Source: Shinisaurus crocodilurus (lineage: Eukaryota; Chordata; Lepidosauria; Squamata; Shinisauridae). Taken from it: 64,000 nucleotides of DNA. How positions within the stretch are numbered: position 1 is the stretch's first letter; every line of letters begins with the position of its first letter. Made by a program: the position numbers and the translations under genes. The stretch spans positions 114,085,379 to 114,149,378 of the forward strand of contig CM037876.1 in NCBI GenBank assembly GCA_021292165.1. The letters are read 5' to 3'. The notes under the pieces were generated by a model. The model saw only the letters and a program-made list of their open reading frames with translations. It was not told the origin of the DNA and made no database searches. Below, piece after piece: positions 30,647-42,676 of this stretch.

Positions 30647-31655
30647 CACAACAAGCCCTGCAGCTCCCAACAGCAATCCTGGAAGCAGCTAGAAAACCCT
30701 CTATGTGGCTATCTTCCTATGCGGCTAAGTGGGCCACTATCTCTGCCTTCTGTCGGTCTGCTGGATCTGATCCTGCTTCCTGCTCAATCCCAATAATCTT
30801 GCAATTTCTTCATTCACTCTCACTTAAAGGACTGAAGCTGTCTTCCATTAGGGTTTACTTGGTAGCCATCTCAGCATATCATCCTTCCATTGGCAGTAAG
30901 ACTGTCCTCTCTCACCAGCTGGTCCAGCAATTTCTGAAAGGCTTGCATAACCTGTTTCCTCTGGTCCAGACCGTAGTGCCATCTTGGAGTCTCTCTGTTG
31001 TGCTCAAGGCACTGACTTCAAAACCCTTCAAGACACTTGCCACTGTGGATCTTGGTCTTCTGACCTGGAAGGTGGCCTTCTTGGTTGCGATCACCTCAGC
31101 TTGGTGATCAAGTGAATTCTGTGCTCTTTGTGTGCCCTTATCTCATTTTCCATCAAGACAAGGTGGTGCTTCCAGAAATCTACTGAAAGTCATCTCAGAG
31201 TTTCACTTGAATCAAGACATTGTTCTACCTGCATTTTTTCCATCACTGTCGACGCTGATAGAGAGGATGATGCACACGCTCAATGTCCGAAGGGTGCTAT
31301 CCATCTACATGGCTAGAACAGAGTCCACTCACCGGTCCCAGCGCTCTTCATATGCTATGGACAATGGAGTGCAGGCCTCCCTGTCTCATCTCAGAGATTT
31401 GCGAACTGGGTTGTGCAGGCCATAAAGCTTGCCTTTGAACTTAGTGGACTCCCGCTTGATCATGCAGTGACTGCTCACTTGACACACGGCGTAGCTGCCT
31501 CAGTCGCATTCAGTCAAGGGATCTCCCTGCCAGAGCTCTTTCGAGCTGCTACGTGGCCCACACTGTCGATGTTCATTCAGCACTACCACTTAGACATCCA
31601 GGCTCGATTGAACTGTGCTTTCGGCAGGGCCGTGCTTTCTTCCATTTCACTCTGA
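30595..31655 (+). pseudogene. DIRS copy 2 tyrosine recombinase remnant
   Basis: Overlaps the end of the methyltransferase-like frame by about 50 bp in the -1 frame. ILEAARKPSMWLSSYAAKW matches the N-terminal domain. The first catalytic Arg motif reads TSAW followed by a stop (TGGTGA), both changes explained by CpG decay of an Arg-Arg pair. The second motif keeps His but its Arg is His (AHLTHGVAAS). The catalytic Tyr block FIQHYHLD is intact. It cannot be active. Confidence 0.8.
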
Positions 31656-31689
31656 GGACACTGACCCTCCACCGGTAAGTCAGCTTGGT

Positions 31690-31800
31690 ACATCGCCCAT
31701 GTGTGTGATGCACAGAGACCACGAAGAAGAACAGATTGTTTACCTGTAACTGTGGTTCTTCGAGTGGTCATCTGTGCATTCACACAACCCACCCACCATC
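31690..31800 (+). repeat. DIRS copy 2 internal complementary region
   Basis: TGTGTGATGCACAGAGACCA followed by CGAAGAAGAACAGATTGTTT and then GGTTCTTCGAGTGGTCATCT is complementary to the joined outer ends of this element, as in copy 1. Confidence 0.88.
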
Positions 31801-31934
31801 CCCGCTTCAGTATCACTGTTGATCTCAATAGGGCTACCAGAAGCTGTTTCACAGTCGGTTCCGATGTCGGTCCCTTGTATCGATGTTATGGTGCCAAGAA
31901 TTCTCTCAGTTCCGAGGCCACAACAGGCGGCCTC

Positions 31935-32112
31935 AAGGAACTGAGGGAATAAGCAGGAGCCCGCTAGGAGCATGCTCAGTGGGGCAGTGGGGGAAGCCTA
32001 AAATTCCTCAGCTTTAGAAGTTTCCTGAAGAGTCTCAGCGCAGGCGCAGAGCCCATGTGTGTGAATGCACAGATGACTACTCTAAGAACCACAGTTACAG
32101 GTAAGCAACCTG
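31935..32112 (-). repeat. DIRS copy 2 right inverted terminal repeat
   Basis: Inverted match of 26510-26680 (AACTGAGGGAATAAGCAGGA; CAGGCGCAGAGCCCATGTGT). The distal GAACCACAGTTACAGGTAAG matches copy 1's right end. Confidence 0.85.
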
Positions 32113-32142
32113 TTCTTCCTAGAAAGCAGAAAAAAAGCCTCT

Positions 32143-33272
32143 CCTTGTAGCAATGGAGGACTTTCCAGAAAATGCACAGCATTGGGAGGCAATATTTAGG
32201 GAAAATAAGGTTATCAAATTAATGGATTGGATGGGAAAAATTGAGACTAGACAACAAATATCGGAAATGATTGGGCCAGATAGAATTTCGTGGTTAAATT
32301 TAATGCAATTAGATCAGTGGACTAAGAAATGGAAGAAGAAAAATGAGCATGAGAGGGAGTTTACTGGATTTGAAAAGAAAGTGTTGTCTAGAGAACTTAT
32401 AGAAGGGAATGTTTCTTCTAGAGGGTTAACTAAGGAGATATATAAAATGATGCAGAGGATTGAAGTGAAAAAAGACAACCTTAAGATGATGTGGGAAATG
32501 GAATTTGAGGAGGAGATATCGAATGCAGGGTGGAGAAATATTTGGGGCAGACGTATATTAAGAAATATGTCAGTAAGGATAAAAGAATTTTTTAAAAACT
32601 GTTTGGAGATGGTATTTGACTCCAGTAAGATTAAACAAAATAGATAGTAATTGTGCTCCATTGTGTTGGAGAGGATGCCAGGAACTTGGTACTTATGGTC
32701 ATATGTGGTGGAGTTGTAAAAGCGTATTGGATTTTTGGAATAAAATTTTTGGAGAAATTTCAGAAATCATTGGTATTAATGTGGAGGTCTGTCCAAAATT
32801 AGCATTGTTATCAATAACGGAGAAACTTCTGTGCTCACAAGAGAAAAAGGAACTAATTGTAAGTTTATTAGCGGCAGGGAGATTATTGATAGCAAGGAAT
32901 TGGAAAGTTCAACATCAGTATTTAATAATAGATTGGTATAAAGAGGTTTGGGATATTGCTTTAAATGATAAACTAACATGTAGTATTAAATGTAAAAGGG
33001 GACAATTAAAGAAAAATAATTTTAAGGAAATATGGGGTCATTTTTAGATTATGTTTTAGTAAAGGGGAAAGGGAGTAAGCCATGTCATGATATGATGTAT
33101 TTTTGGAATATAGATTAATAATGGATTATGTGGATAGAATTGGTTTTGGCCCCGGGGTGACGGGTGCACTTGTAGTGTATGATTTGTAGGTTTATGGGGG
33201 TTTTTTGTATGTGTGTTCTTTTAAAAAAAATATAAATAAAATTTATTAAAAAAAAAAAGAAAGAAAGAAAAA
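32143..33272 (+). mobile_element. 5'-truncated L1-type LINE with exact 15-bp target duplication
   Basis: Two overlapping frames (32153-32647 and 32616-33047) encode the C-terminal part of an L1-type ORF2, including TPVRLNKIDSNCAPLCWRGC and GHMWWSC, the Cys/His region at the end of ORF2. One frame change joins them. A short 3' UTR, AATAAA-like sequence and an A-rich tail end near 33272. AGAAAAAAAGCCTCT occurs identically at 32128-32142 and 33273-33287, the target duplication of target-primed reverse transcription. It inserted about 10 bp downstream of the right end of DIRS copy 2, so it is probably the younger event or at least independent. Confidence 0.9.
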
Positions 33273-33791
33273 AGAAAAAAAGCCTCTAGTAGGTCACCAC
33301 AAAGTTCAGAAATTTCAACTAGCTGGAGACAGTTGGATGCCTTACCTGTCTACAGACAGTTGGCTGATTTTAAGGCTTTCAAGAAAGTTGCTGTCTAAAA
33401 TTCACAGGGGTTTGATAGGTGTAATTCTTCCTCCATAGTATAGGTTCAAGGCAAAACATTATCTGAAGAATCCAGTATTTTCTTGGATCTCAGGATACTG
33501 AACAGGTCTCTCTTTCAACCCAGCATTCAGGTTATTGATCACATACCTCTCCGAGAGAAATTCTTAGATATTTACTCCATTTTTCTTTTGTTAAAAGTAA
33601 ACAATCACATGAAACTTCCCAAGGCAGTCAGTAGTGGAACAGCACCCACATAGGGGAGACAGCTCTCTTTGGGACATGGATTCAAGACCCACAGAAGGAG
33701 TAAAAAGTATCTTGGGTTCTAGCTTCTGCAGATCTCATGGGAGTATATAGTCATTTCTCCCTACCCCTGAAGCTCCACAGGTAACTCAGAG

Positions 33792-33927
33792 CAGGGCTCT
33801 CCAACTTTGGGTCCCCAGATGTTGCTGGCCTACAGCTCCCAGAATCCCTTGCCATTAGCCATGCTGGCTGGGTACGCTGGGAGCTGTAGGCCAGCAACAT
33901 CTGGGTACCCAAGGTTGGAGAACCCTG
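33792..33927. mobile_element. Fold-back hAT-like MITE, family A, copy 3
   Basis: Starts CAGGGCTCTCCAACTTTGGG and ends GGTTGGAGAACCCTG. Flanks ACTCAGAG and ACTTAGAG match at 7 of 8 bases. Confidence 0.85.
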
Positions 33928-34139
33928 ACTTAGAGGTTGCAATTGTGGAAGCAATTGCTATTATTACAAGGTGATTCCATTCCAACTTTTTCAAGGGATC
34001 TTTGACTGGGTTATTAAAAACCTGTATCTCCTAACCATACAAGGCTCTGCCCAGCTTCGCTGCCTCTCTAACGGAGGGGTGGTTGCTTCTGTCACCTTCA
34101 GAACTAGTATGCCTCCTTAACTGTACGGCTGGAGGAGGG

Positions 34140-34262
34140 CGACTCTAATAATAATAGTGTTAGTGGTAGAAGTTGTTTATTGAATTTCTTAATCGCCTTT
34201 CTATTTAAAAAGACCCAAGGCTACCTACAAAATTATTAAAACATACAAAATATAAAATAGCT
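34140..34262 (-). mobile_element. L2/CR1-like LINE 3' UTR fragment
   Basis: The block with TTGTTTATTGAATTTCTTAA and ACCCAAGGCTACCTAC resembles the 3' UTR of the L2-like LINE at 37642, which reads TTATTTATTGTATTTTTGAA in the same orientation. Short and diverged. Confidence 0.45.
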
Positions 34263-34495
34263 CTTGAGAAAGGAGATTTGGTTCTTCATGATGCTTCCTT
34301 TGTATTCTTACTGGCCCACTGCTAAAAAAAAATAAGTCACCCACTGGGGCTCAAAAACTCTCCATCTTGAATATTGTTCAAGTGTACTGTTGAAATTTAA
34401 TGAGTTCTCCTGCTTTAGAACTCTTAAAAATATAGGCTTTAATACTGTTCTTTTTATGCTGCATATTTAGCTTGTTTTGTTATTCCTGTCATTGA

Positions 34496-35009
<514 letters not shown>

Positions 35010-35349
35010 CAGTGGAGGCTGGTGGCCAGTCTGACGGGTGGGGTGCAGAGAGGGTTAGCAGAAGCAGAGCCTTGGGGTCCACAGAGGCAGAGCCAACTAC
35101 TAGTTTTCTGAACAACCTCCTCCATTCATGCAGCATAGCTGTTCTTTAAGGCATAAAGCAAGTAAGAAACAAAAGCAAAGGGGCATTTAAAAACAGGAAA
35201 TTTGACCACTGAGGCGCATGCTTCTTAAAGACATGAAATCTGACAAGCCACAGCCAAAACTAACATTTTTTAAAAGTGGTTTGCACTTTTAAAAAATTAA
35301 ATAGTCCCCAAGCACCATCAGTGGCTTTGAAAAAGATCACCAAAAATGG

Positions 35350-35835
35350 ATTTCACAATCCATATTGTTGTCATACCTTTATTAGGACAAACAAAAGGGG
35401 GGGGATCTGCAAGCTTTCAAGATCTCCGGCTCTTTTCATCATGTTATAAATGGCAGACAGCAGGTTGTGGGAGGTGGGGATGGGGATGGGGAGGAAAACC
35501 ACTGACTAGATGGTGAAGTCACTGTGTCTGCATGTTCAAACTAGTCCGAAGCTGGAATGTGGGAGGAGCTGAAGAGATCTGGAGATCTCAAAAGCTACAG
35601 GGCCGGTGCTACCATTAGGCCAACCAGGCAGCCGCCTAGTGCGCAGGGCTAAAGGGGGCGCCAGAAACGCCTTGGGGGGGAAAACAGCGCTCTCAAGTGG
35701 GAAGGGGGCCCCGCTAAATATTTAATCTTGCCTAGGGCACCAAACTGTCTTGCACCGGTCCTGAAAGCTAGCACATATTTTCTGATCTTTTGGTTGGCTT
35801 AATAAAGCCATTATTACAGCAATATGGATTTTTTA
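35350..35835. mobile_element. Inverted pair of Penelope-type termini
   Basis: Left CCATATTGTTGTCATACCTT plus TATTAGGACAAACAAAAG is matched, inverted, by the right part around GATCTTTTGGTTGGCTTAAT and CAGCAATATGG. The adjoining words GCAAGCTTTCAAGATCTCC and CTTTTCATCAT are the usual neighbours of Penelope termini in vertebrates. A similar pair is at 53690-53825. Confidence 0.6.
35598..35763. mobile_element. CAGGGCCGG-type hAT MITE, copy 1
   Basis: 166 bp from CAGGGCCGGTGCTACC to GCACCGGTCCTG, flanked by AAAGCTA on both sides (35591-35597 and 35764-35770). A longer relative lies at 46399-46795. It sits inside the Penelope-terminus pair, which sits inside the 1.7-kb hAT element. Confidence 0.82.
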
Positions 35836-36765
35836 ATTTTGAAAAAGATGAAAAGCCTCCCAGCCTCCAGATATTGATGTTTAAACAATACAAATGACCC
35901 AAGCCCCCAGAAATTGCTTTATACAGTGCACCCACCACTTAGCACCCCATGAGCAGCAGCTCCTTCGTAGGTGAGCATGGCATCCGAACCCGGACTGCTG
36001 GGTCGTTTGGGGCCCAACAACCCAGCAGTTAACCCAACAACAAACCATGGTAGTAGAAGAAACTTGTCTTTGCCACACAGAAGAAATTCAAACATGCACG
36101 CCCCTCCCTCCCTCTCAGTTCACAGACTCACTTGCTGACTCACTCTCAGATAAAATTAAATTTAAAATCACTCTCAGCTCCTGGTGTGCCGGCGTGGCCT
36201 CTTCCACTCTGCTTCAGTCCGTGCGATCTGGAAGGAATGAACCAACCACCAGTCAGTTTAGCATGCTGCCCCAGTGAAAAGAAACGTGGCTGGTTCTGAG
36301 GCTGCTCAGGCGCAGCAGCAGCCGCCGCCAGCCTGCCCGCCCACCCAAGATCTCTGAGCCTTGCTGCTCTGCTGGGGGGCACCCCTCACCCTCACACAAC
36401 CCCCTCCCTTGGTAAGCAGGGGTCATATCCGACTGGCTTGTTCAGGCTTTCTTTCTTTCCCTTTTTGCTAATTCATGGGTGTGCAAGCCCTCCAGGAAGC
36501 TTTCTGCCAAGTGTGCACATGTGCAGTTCCAAAAGTGAGCTGCTGGCCAGGAGTTCCTTCTTCCTGGTCCTAGCTGCAGCTCAGCAGCAGCAGGCGGCAC
36601 AATACTGTCACACTGTAATTTGCAATTAGTAAAGTGATTTTTTTAGGGAAGGGGGTGGGTTTAGTGTTTCACAATCCACCCACCCCGCCTTCTGATTCCC
36701 ACCGCCTCTAGCAACCAGAAACATCCTTACGCCATTTCTCTACAAACTAGCTTCAACATATAGAC

Positions 36766-36900
36766 CAGTGTTCTCCAACCTTGGGTCCCCAGATGTTTTT
36801 GGCCTACAACTCCCAGCATGCCCCAGCCAGCTACGCTACGCTGGCTGGGGCATGCTGGGAGTTGAATCTACATCTGGGGACCCAAGGCTGGAGAACACTG
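36766..36900. mobile_element. Fold-back hAT-like MITE, family A, copy 4
   Basis: From CAGTGTTCTCCAACCTTGGG to GGCTGGAGAACACTG, flanked by identical ATATAGAC (36758-36765 and 36901-36908). This exact 8-bp duplication is the best evidence that family A is a hAT MITE. Confidence 0.92.
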
Positions 36901-37365
36901 ATATAGACCATGTGAATGGCTGCTATTGTGTGGGGAAAAATCAACATTCCTGCTCCATCGTCCTGGCAGACAAGGGCACGAACATTTTCCACATGATGGT
37001 GATCTTCCATTGCAGTGGAACCTTCTGAATGGGACAGCTGGAGGATGTAATTTGGCAGCATCACTATGGTAAATAATGTGCTCCAGCTCTTACTTTCCTC
37101 ATCTAGCTAATATTACTTATCCCCATTCTCTGGGAAACTGAAGCTGTCCCCTTTCAAGTATTCCTCTTCAATTAAGTTAATTCCACCTCACACTTCCTAC
37201 CTCAGTAAGACTGGGGACAGATTTCATCACATTCTCGTATCCCCATCCCATTCTCCTCTCCCCAGCAGCACAAAATTCAAAAGGCATCAGGATGTAGAGT
37301 GGCTCTAGAATTCAAGTTGTAATAAAGGATATTTGATATCTCTTGATTTTTCTCCTTGCTTATAG
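36901..37365. other. LRP6 intron before the transmembrane exon
   Basis: No further element. Acceptor TCTCCTTGCTTATAG precedes the exon. Confidence 0.6.
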
Positions 37366-37596
37366 ACACAACTGAAGAACCAGCCCCACAAGCCACGAAC
37401 ACTATAGGTTCTATCATTGGTGTGATTCTCACAGTTTTTGTAGTTGCCGCAATGTACTTTGTTTGCCAGAGGGTGCTGTGCCCACGTATGAAAGGGGATG
37501 GAGAAACAATGACCAATGACTATGTGGTGCATGGACCAGCTTCTGTACCCCTGGGCTATGTGCCTCACCCAAGCTCTCTCTCTGGATCTCTTCCTG
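37366..37596 (+). CDS. LRP6: LRP6 exon: transmembrane helix and juxtamembrane tail
   Basis: This 231-bp exon lies between CTTGCTTATAG and GTTAGTC. It encodes a short extracellular linker ([12 protein letters not shown]), one hydrophobic helix ([20 protein letters not shown]) with a following CQRVLCP whose cysteines are near the membrane, where LRP6 is known to be palmitoylated, and the start of the cytoplasmic tail ([20 protein letters not shown] through SSLSGSLP). Phase 2 in, 1 out. Basic and polar residues after the helix agree with a type I topology. Conservation with vertebrate LRP6 is very high in the cytoplasmic part and looser in the helix. Confidence 0.97.
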
Positions 37597-37641
37597 GTTA
37601 GTCAACAGTCTTACAGGCATTTCTGAACTGTGTTGTGTAGA

Positions 37642-39240
37642 ATATCTTCTCTGTTATTTATTTATTGTATTTTTGAATCCCCTATCTGGCCAGTCATCCA
37701 GCCACTCTGAGCAATGTACAGTCCAATAAAATACTAGAGAAAACAGAGTGTAAAACACAATTAAAAAAACAGTATAAAACAAAAATCCTAACCCACCCCA
37801 TATTCCCACCTGAAAAGCCACGTTTTTAATGCACGGCAGAAGCTAATCAAGGAAGGGGCATGGCGGAGGTCACTGGGGAGAGAGTTCCATAAATTGGGGG
37901 CTGCCACAGAAAAGGCCCTCCTCCTAGTCCCCACCAGCCTGGTTTCTCTGGCTGATGGGACAGGGAGAAGGCCGACCATGGCAGATCTTGTTGAGCGGCC
38001 TACTTGATGTTGCTGGAGGTGCTCCTTGAGATAAACTGGACCGGAGCCATTCAGGGATTTAAAGGTCAACGCCAACACCTTGAATTCGGCTCGGCAAACA
38101 ACTGGTAGCCAGTGCAACTCTTTGAGCACTGGAGTGATGTGATCACGCCGGCGGAAGCCTTTAACCAGGCGAGCTGCTGCATTCTGTACCAGCTGCAACT
38201 TCCAAACTGTCTTCCAGGGTAACCCCACATAGAGCGCATTACAGTAGTTTAGGCGAGAGGAGACCAAGGCATGAACCACTGATGGGAGCAGATGATTAGG
38301 AAGGTGGAGCTGATACAGCGCCGCCCGGCTCACAGCTGGCACTTGAGCCTCCATGGACAGCTGGGAGTCTAGAATGACTCCCAAGCTGTGGACCTGGTCC
38401 TTCAGGGGTAGATGTACCCCATTCAGCACCAGATCAACATCCCCTAACCTTCCCTTGTCTCCCACCAGAAGTACCTCGGTCTTGTTGGGGGTTCAGTTTC
38501 AGCATGTTCCTACCCGTCCAGCCACCCACTGCCTCCAAGCACTTGGACAGGGTTTCAACAGCCAACCTTGGTGAGGACTTGAAGGAGAGGTAGAGCTGCA
38601 TGTCATCTGCATATTGATGACAACGCACCCCAAACCTCCTGATGATAGCTCCCAGTGGCTTTAGGTAGATGTTAAATAACATCGGGGAGAGGATGGAACC
38701 CTGCGGCACCCCACAAGTGAGCGGCCGAGGGTCCGAAGCCTCCTTCCCAAGAACTACCCTCTGGTACCTTCCAGAGAGGAAGGACCGGAACCACTGCAAT
38801 ACAGTGCCTCCTATGCCCAAGCCCTCCAGGCGGTCCAGGAGGATACCATGGTCAATGGTATCGAAAGCTGCTGAGAGATCGAGGAGGAATAGAAAAGAGC
38901 ATTCGCCCCTATCCAAAGCCCTCCTCATATCATCCACCAAGGCGACCAAGGCCATTTCCGTCCCATGTTCAGGCCTGAAGCCCAACTGGCATGGATCTAA
39001 ATAATCGGCTTCATCCAAATGTGCCTTCAACTGAGCCCCCACCACTCGCTCAATCACCTTGCCCAGAAATGGCAAATTGGAGACTGGGCGAAAGTTGGTC
39101 AGATCTTGGGGACCTAAGGAGGGCTTCTTTAGAAGCGATCTTATTACTGCCTCCTTAAGGGCTGATGGCATCATTTCCTCCTTGAGGGAGGCATTCACTA
39201 CCGCACTGATCTCCCCACCCAGTTTCTCCCTGCACCTCAT
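37642..39240 (-). pseudogene. L2-like LINE reverse transcriptase, frameshifted
   Basis: Minus-strand frames 38434-39240 and 37788-38465 are the RT and C-terminal domains of an L2/CR1-type LINE. Motifs in order: NFRPVSNLPFLGKVIERVV, LLDLSAAFDTIDHGILLDRL, GVPQGSILSPMLFNIYL, HQYADDMQLY, then HSLGVILDSQLSME, SRLNYCNALYVGLP, QNAAARLVKGF, and HWLPVVCRAEFKVLALT. The two frames are joined by a single-base change in a G-run near 38485-38490. Otherwise there are no stops, so it is fairly young. It is 5'-truncated in or before RT and ends in an A/T-rich 3' UTR near 37642. It is antisense to LRP6. Confidence 0.88.
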
Positions 39241-39894
39241 AACAAGCCAGGATGGGCAAGGAAATATTTATGCTGGCTTCCCAGTTTGGGCAATTGAACT
39301 TTGAAGTGATTGAAACTAGATAGAACCCTCAAATATTTGTATAATCGAAAGTGTCATGTAGAGTTGCATGTGCTGTCCACTTTTTCACTGTTGTAAGCTC
39401 AGTAGTTCCTAAGCCCTTTATACAATAAAGCCAAAATAAGGTATACCATTTAACTGTTTACCAAAGTTCTCTAGCTGTTGGGAGTGCTGCTGAAAGATGA
39501 TCAGGATAGACCCATTGACCTGGCTCTCATGTAACAACAGCCCATGGGTTAAATAACCCATGGGCTGCCATGCATGAGCTTGGGGAAATATCAACTTTGT
39601 ACAAATCCTGAGATGGCAACAAAAACTTGGATCAGAAGTGGGCAGGAAGTCTGTCTCGCTCAAATGAGTGAGACTTCCCAGCGTCAGCACATCTGCAAAT
39701 GGGATGCACATCCCAGTGCAGATAATCTGTTTGCAGTGCATTGCTTTCAGTGGAGGGTAGGTTCAGAGATGCTTCTCATTGAACACTCCACTGAAAGCAG
39801 TGTAGTGCAGATAGACTGTACATTTGATAGACTGTACATTTGCGTATTTAGCGCTACACAAACTTTAGAACCTTCTCCCCCCCCCACACCTTTC
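39241..39894. other. LRP6 intron with a diverged MITE
   Basis: About 39500-39800 carries CATGGGTTAAATAACCCATG (a perfect short palindrome near 39541) and TGACCTGGCTCTCATGTAACAA, which relate it to the MITE at 46822. CACTGAAAGCA/TGCTTTCAGTG words near 39740-39800 form a hairpin. Confidence 0.5.
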
Positions 39895-40052
39895 ATTTCA
39901 TAGATCATAGAGCTGGAAGGAGCCTACAAGGCTATAGAGTCCAACCCCCTGCTCAATGCAGGAAACTAGAGGAGGGGTCTCCCATCCAAGTAATAACCAG
40001 GCCTGACCCTGCTTAGCTTTCCACACTCAGACAAGCTGAGCCAGCGTAAGCC
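39895..40052 (-). mobile_element. 5S-rRNA-headed SINE with CR1-like tail
   Basis: Read on the minus strand: leader GGCTTACGCTGGCTCAGC, the 5S-derived segment GGAAAGCTAAGCAGGGTCAG and GTTATTACTTGGATGGGAGA, a CTCTAGTTTCCTGC linker, then the tail TTGAGCAGGGGGTTGGACTC and CTTCCAGCTCTATGATC. Head and tail are joined as in the copy at 57140. Confidence 0.85.
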
Positions 40053-40263
40053 ATTTATCTTTTACCGCTGATGTTGCTGCTCCTTTCCCACCATCATTCC
40101 TACCCTTCACAACATTTGTATACAGAACTGATCTTCTGTGACTAATAATAGCTACTATTAAAGATGGTTTAGATATATGATACTTGGTTTTCCCTACCCA
40201 TAAATACCCTTGTCTGGGAATCACAGTTGTGAATGTTTAAGTTGAAAATTCTTTCTTTTTTAG

Positions 40264-40400
40264 GAATGTCCCGTGGCAAATCTGTGATCAGTTCACTAAG
40301 TATTATGAATGGAAGTAGCGGACCTCCATATGACAGGGCTCATGTTACTGGGGCATCATCCAGTAGTTCTTCAAGCACCAAGGGCACATACTTCCCTCCA
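40264..40400 (+). CDS. LRP6: LRP6 exon: cytoplasmic tail, Ser-rich segment
   Basis: The 137-bp exon starts after TTCTTTTTTAG and ends before GTAAGTCAC. It enters in phase with two bases and ends on a complete codon. It reads [20 protein letters not shown], then [20 protein letters not shown] and GTYFPP. In LRP6 this juxtamembrane Ser/Thr-rich stretch is a target of casein kinase phosphorylation. The final Pro-Pro differs from the Pro-Ala of the human protein as I recall it. Confidence 0.97.
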
Positions 40401-41435
<1,035 letters not shown>

Positions 41436-42182
41436 TAATATTATTTGCATCCATTCCAACTTTTGTGTAGCCTTGCAAATAAGTTCACAAAACCTACATA
41501 GCACACAAACATTTTTATTATTATCCTTACTATTTTCTTGTGATAGAAAATGAAATCAGGGAGGCATCAAAACAAGGAAATGTTGTAATAATGGGTAACA
41601 AAAAGAAACACAAACTTGCACAAAGGAAATGCACGAAGACAATAAGAGATGCAAAAAAGCATTCTGAGGAGCATATGGCTAATAACATCAAGGCCAATAA
41701 TAAAGAATTCTTCAAATATATAAGAAGTAGGAAACCAGCTAGAGAGGTCATTGGACCATTGGATGAGAATGGATTTGAAGGGGTACTAGAGGATAAGGAG
41801 ATTGCAGAGAAGCAGAATGAATTATTTTCATCTGTCACCACTGCAGAAGATATAAGACAGATGCCTATGCCCGAACTGATGTTTTCATGAAGGGAGTCTT
41901 AAAGAACTGAGACAAATAGTGGTGATCAGAGATTTAAGTTCTTGATCTTATTGACAAATTGAAAGCTAACAAATCACCAGACCTAGATTATATCCATTCT
42001 AGAGTTCTTAAAGAGCTCAAATGTGAAATTGCTGATCTTCTAACAAAAATATGTAGTATGTCTCTAAGATCAGTCTTGGTACCAGAGGACTGGAAAATGG
42101 CCAATTTTTAAAAAGGGATACAGGAAGATACAGGCCAGTTAGCTTGACATCTGTTCCAGGCAGATTGGTGGAAACTCACTCG

Positions 42183-42635
42183 TAGGGATGTAGCCGAGCA
42201 GCCCGTCAGACAGGAGCAAGGCCCGAACTGGGCCTGCTCGGCCACGCGTGCAGGCTTTACCTGGGCTCTCCACAGAGCGGAGAGCCTTCCTCCCTTGTCC
42301 GATGGGTCCCGTCGAGTCACTTCTGGCGCAGAGGAAGTGATGCAACGGGACCCTGCTCCGTCGCGCTGGACTCCCGCGCTCTGGTTTTGGCTGGGGAAAC
42401 CAGGGCAACAGGGCTGTTTAAGCCCTGTTGCCCTGGTTCCTCCCACCAAAACAGCGCGAGCGTGGGTCCAGCGTGCCGGAGCAGTGGCTGCGGCGGCGGG
42501 GGGTTTCTCCGGTGGCGGCTCGAGCGGCGCGGACAACGCTCCGCGGCGCTCTGAAGAGCGGGATCGGGCCGCCGCTCACGGAGGGCCGAGCCCAGAGCAA
42601 GCCTCCAGCCGACTCCAGGCTCAGCCCCACCACTA
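42183..42635. mobile_element. GC-rich MITE related to 29849-30219
   Basis: Begins TAGGGATGTAGCCGAGC and ends near CCACCACTA. It shares the CpG-rich core (GTCACTTCTGGCGCAGAGG and GTGATGCAACGGGACCCTGC) with the MITE in DIRS copy 2. It also contains a 20-bp palindrome-like arm pair CAGGGCTGTTTAAGCCCTG near 42408. Removing it restores the CR1 reading. The target duplication is not clear (CACTCG left, CACTAG right). Confidence 0.65.
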
Positions 42636-42676
42636 GACTGGAAAGCATTATTGATGATAAAATTAGTAAGCAATAT

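Larger units (their letters stand above)
26504..32118 (+). mobile_element. Decayed DIRS-type retrotransposon (copy 2)
   Basis: Same order of parts as copy 1: left inverted terminal repeat from 26504, gag, RT, RNase H, methyltransferase-like region, recombinase, internal complementary region near 31695-31795 and right repeat ending 32118. The circle junction in the internal region, the left flank and the right flank share TTC (26504-26506 and 32116-32118), consistent with recombination at a short core and no target duplication. Every coding region is broken by stops and frameshifts, many at former CpG sites, and a 371-bp hAT MITE is inserted within it. It is in sense orientation to LRP6, in the next intron after copy 1. 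Confidence 0.9.
35010..36710. mobile_element. 1.7-kb non-autonomous hAT-type element, exact 8-bp duplication
   Basis: GCAACCAG flanks the element at 35002-35009 and 36711-36718 without mismatch. Left end CAGTGGAGGCTGGTGG and right end CCCACCGCCTCTA form imperfect inverted termini. No transposase is recognisable. It contains an inverted pair of Penelope-type termini (35350-35835), which in turn holds a CAGGGCCGG-type MITE (35598-35763). Part of the right half (36150-36600) is GC-richer with meaningless ORFs on both strands. Confidence 0.85.
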
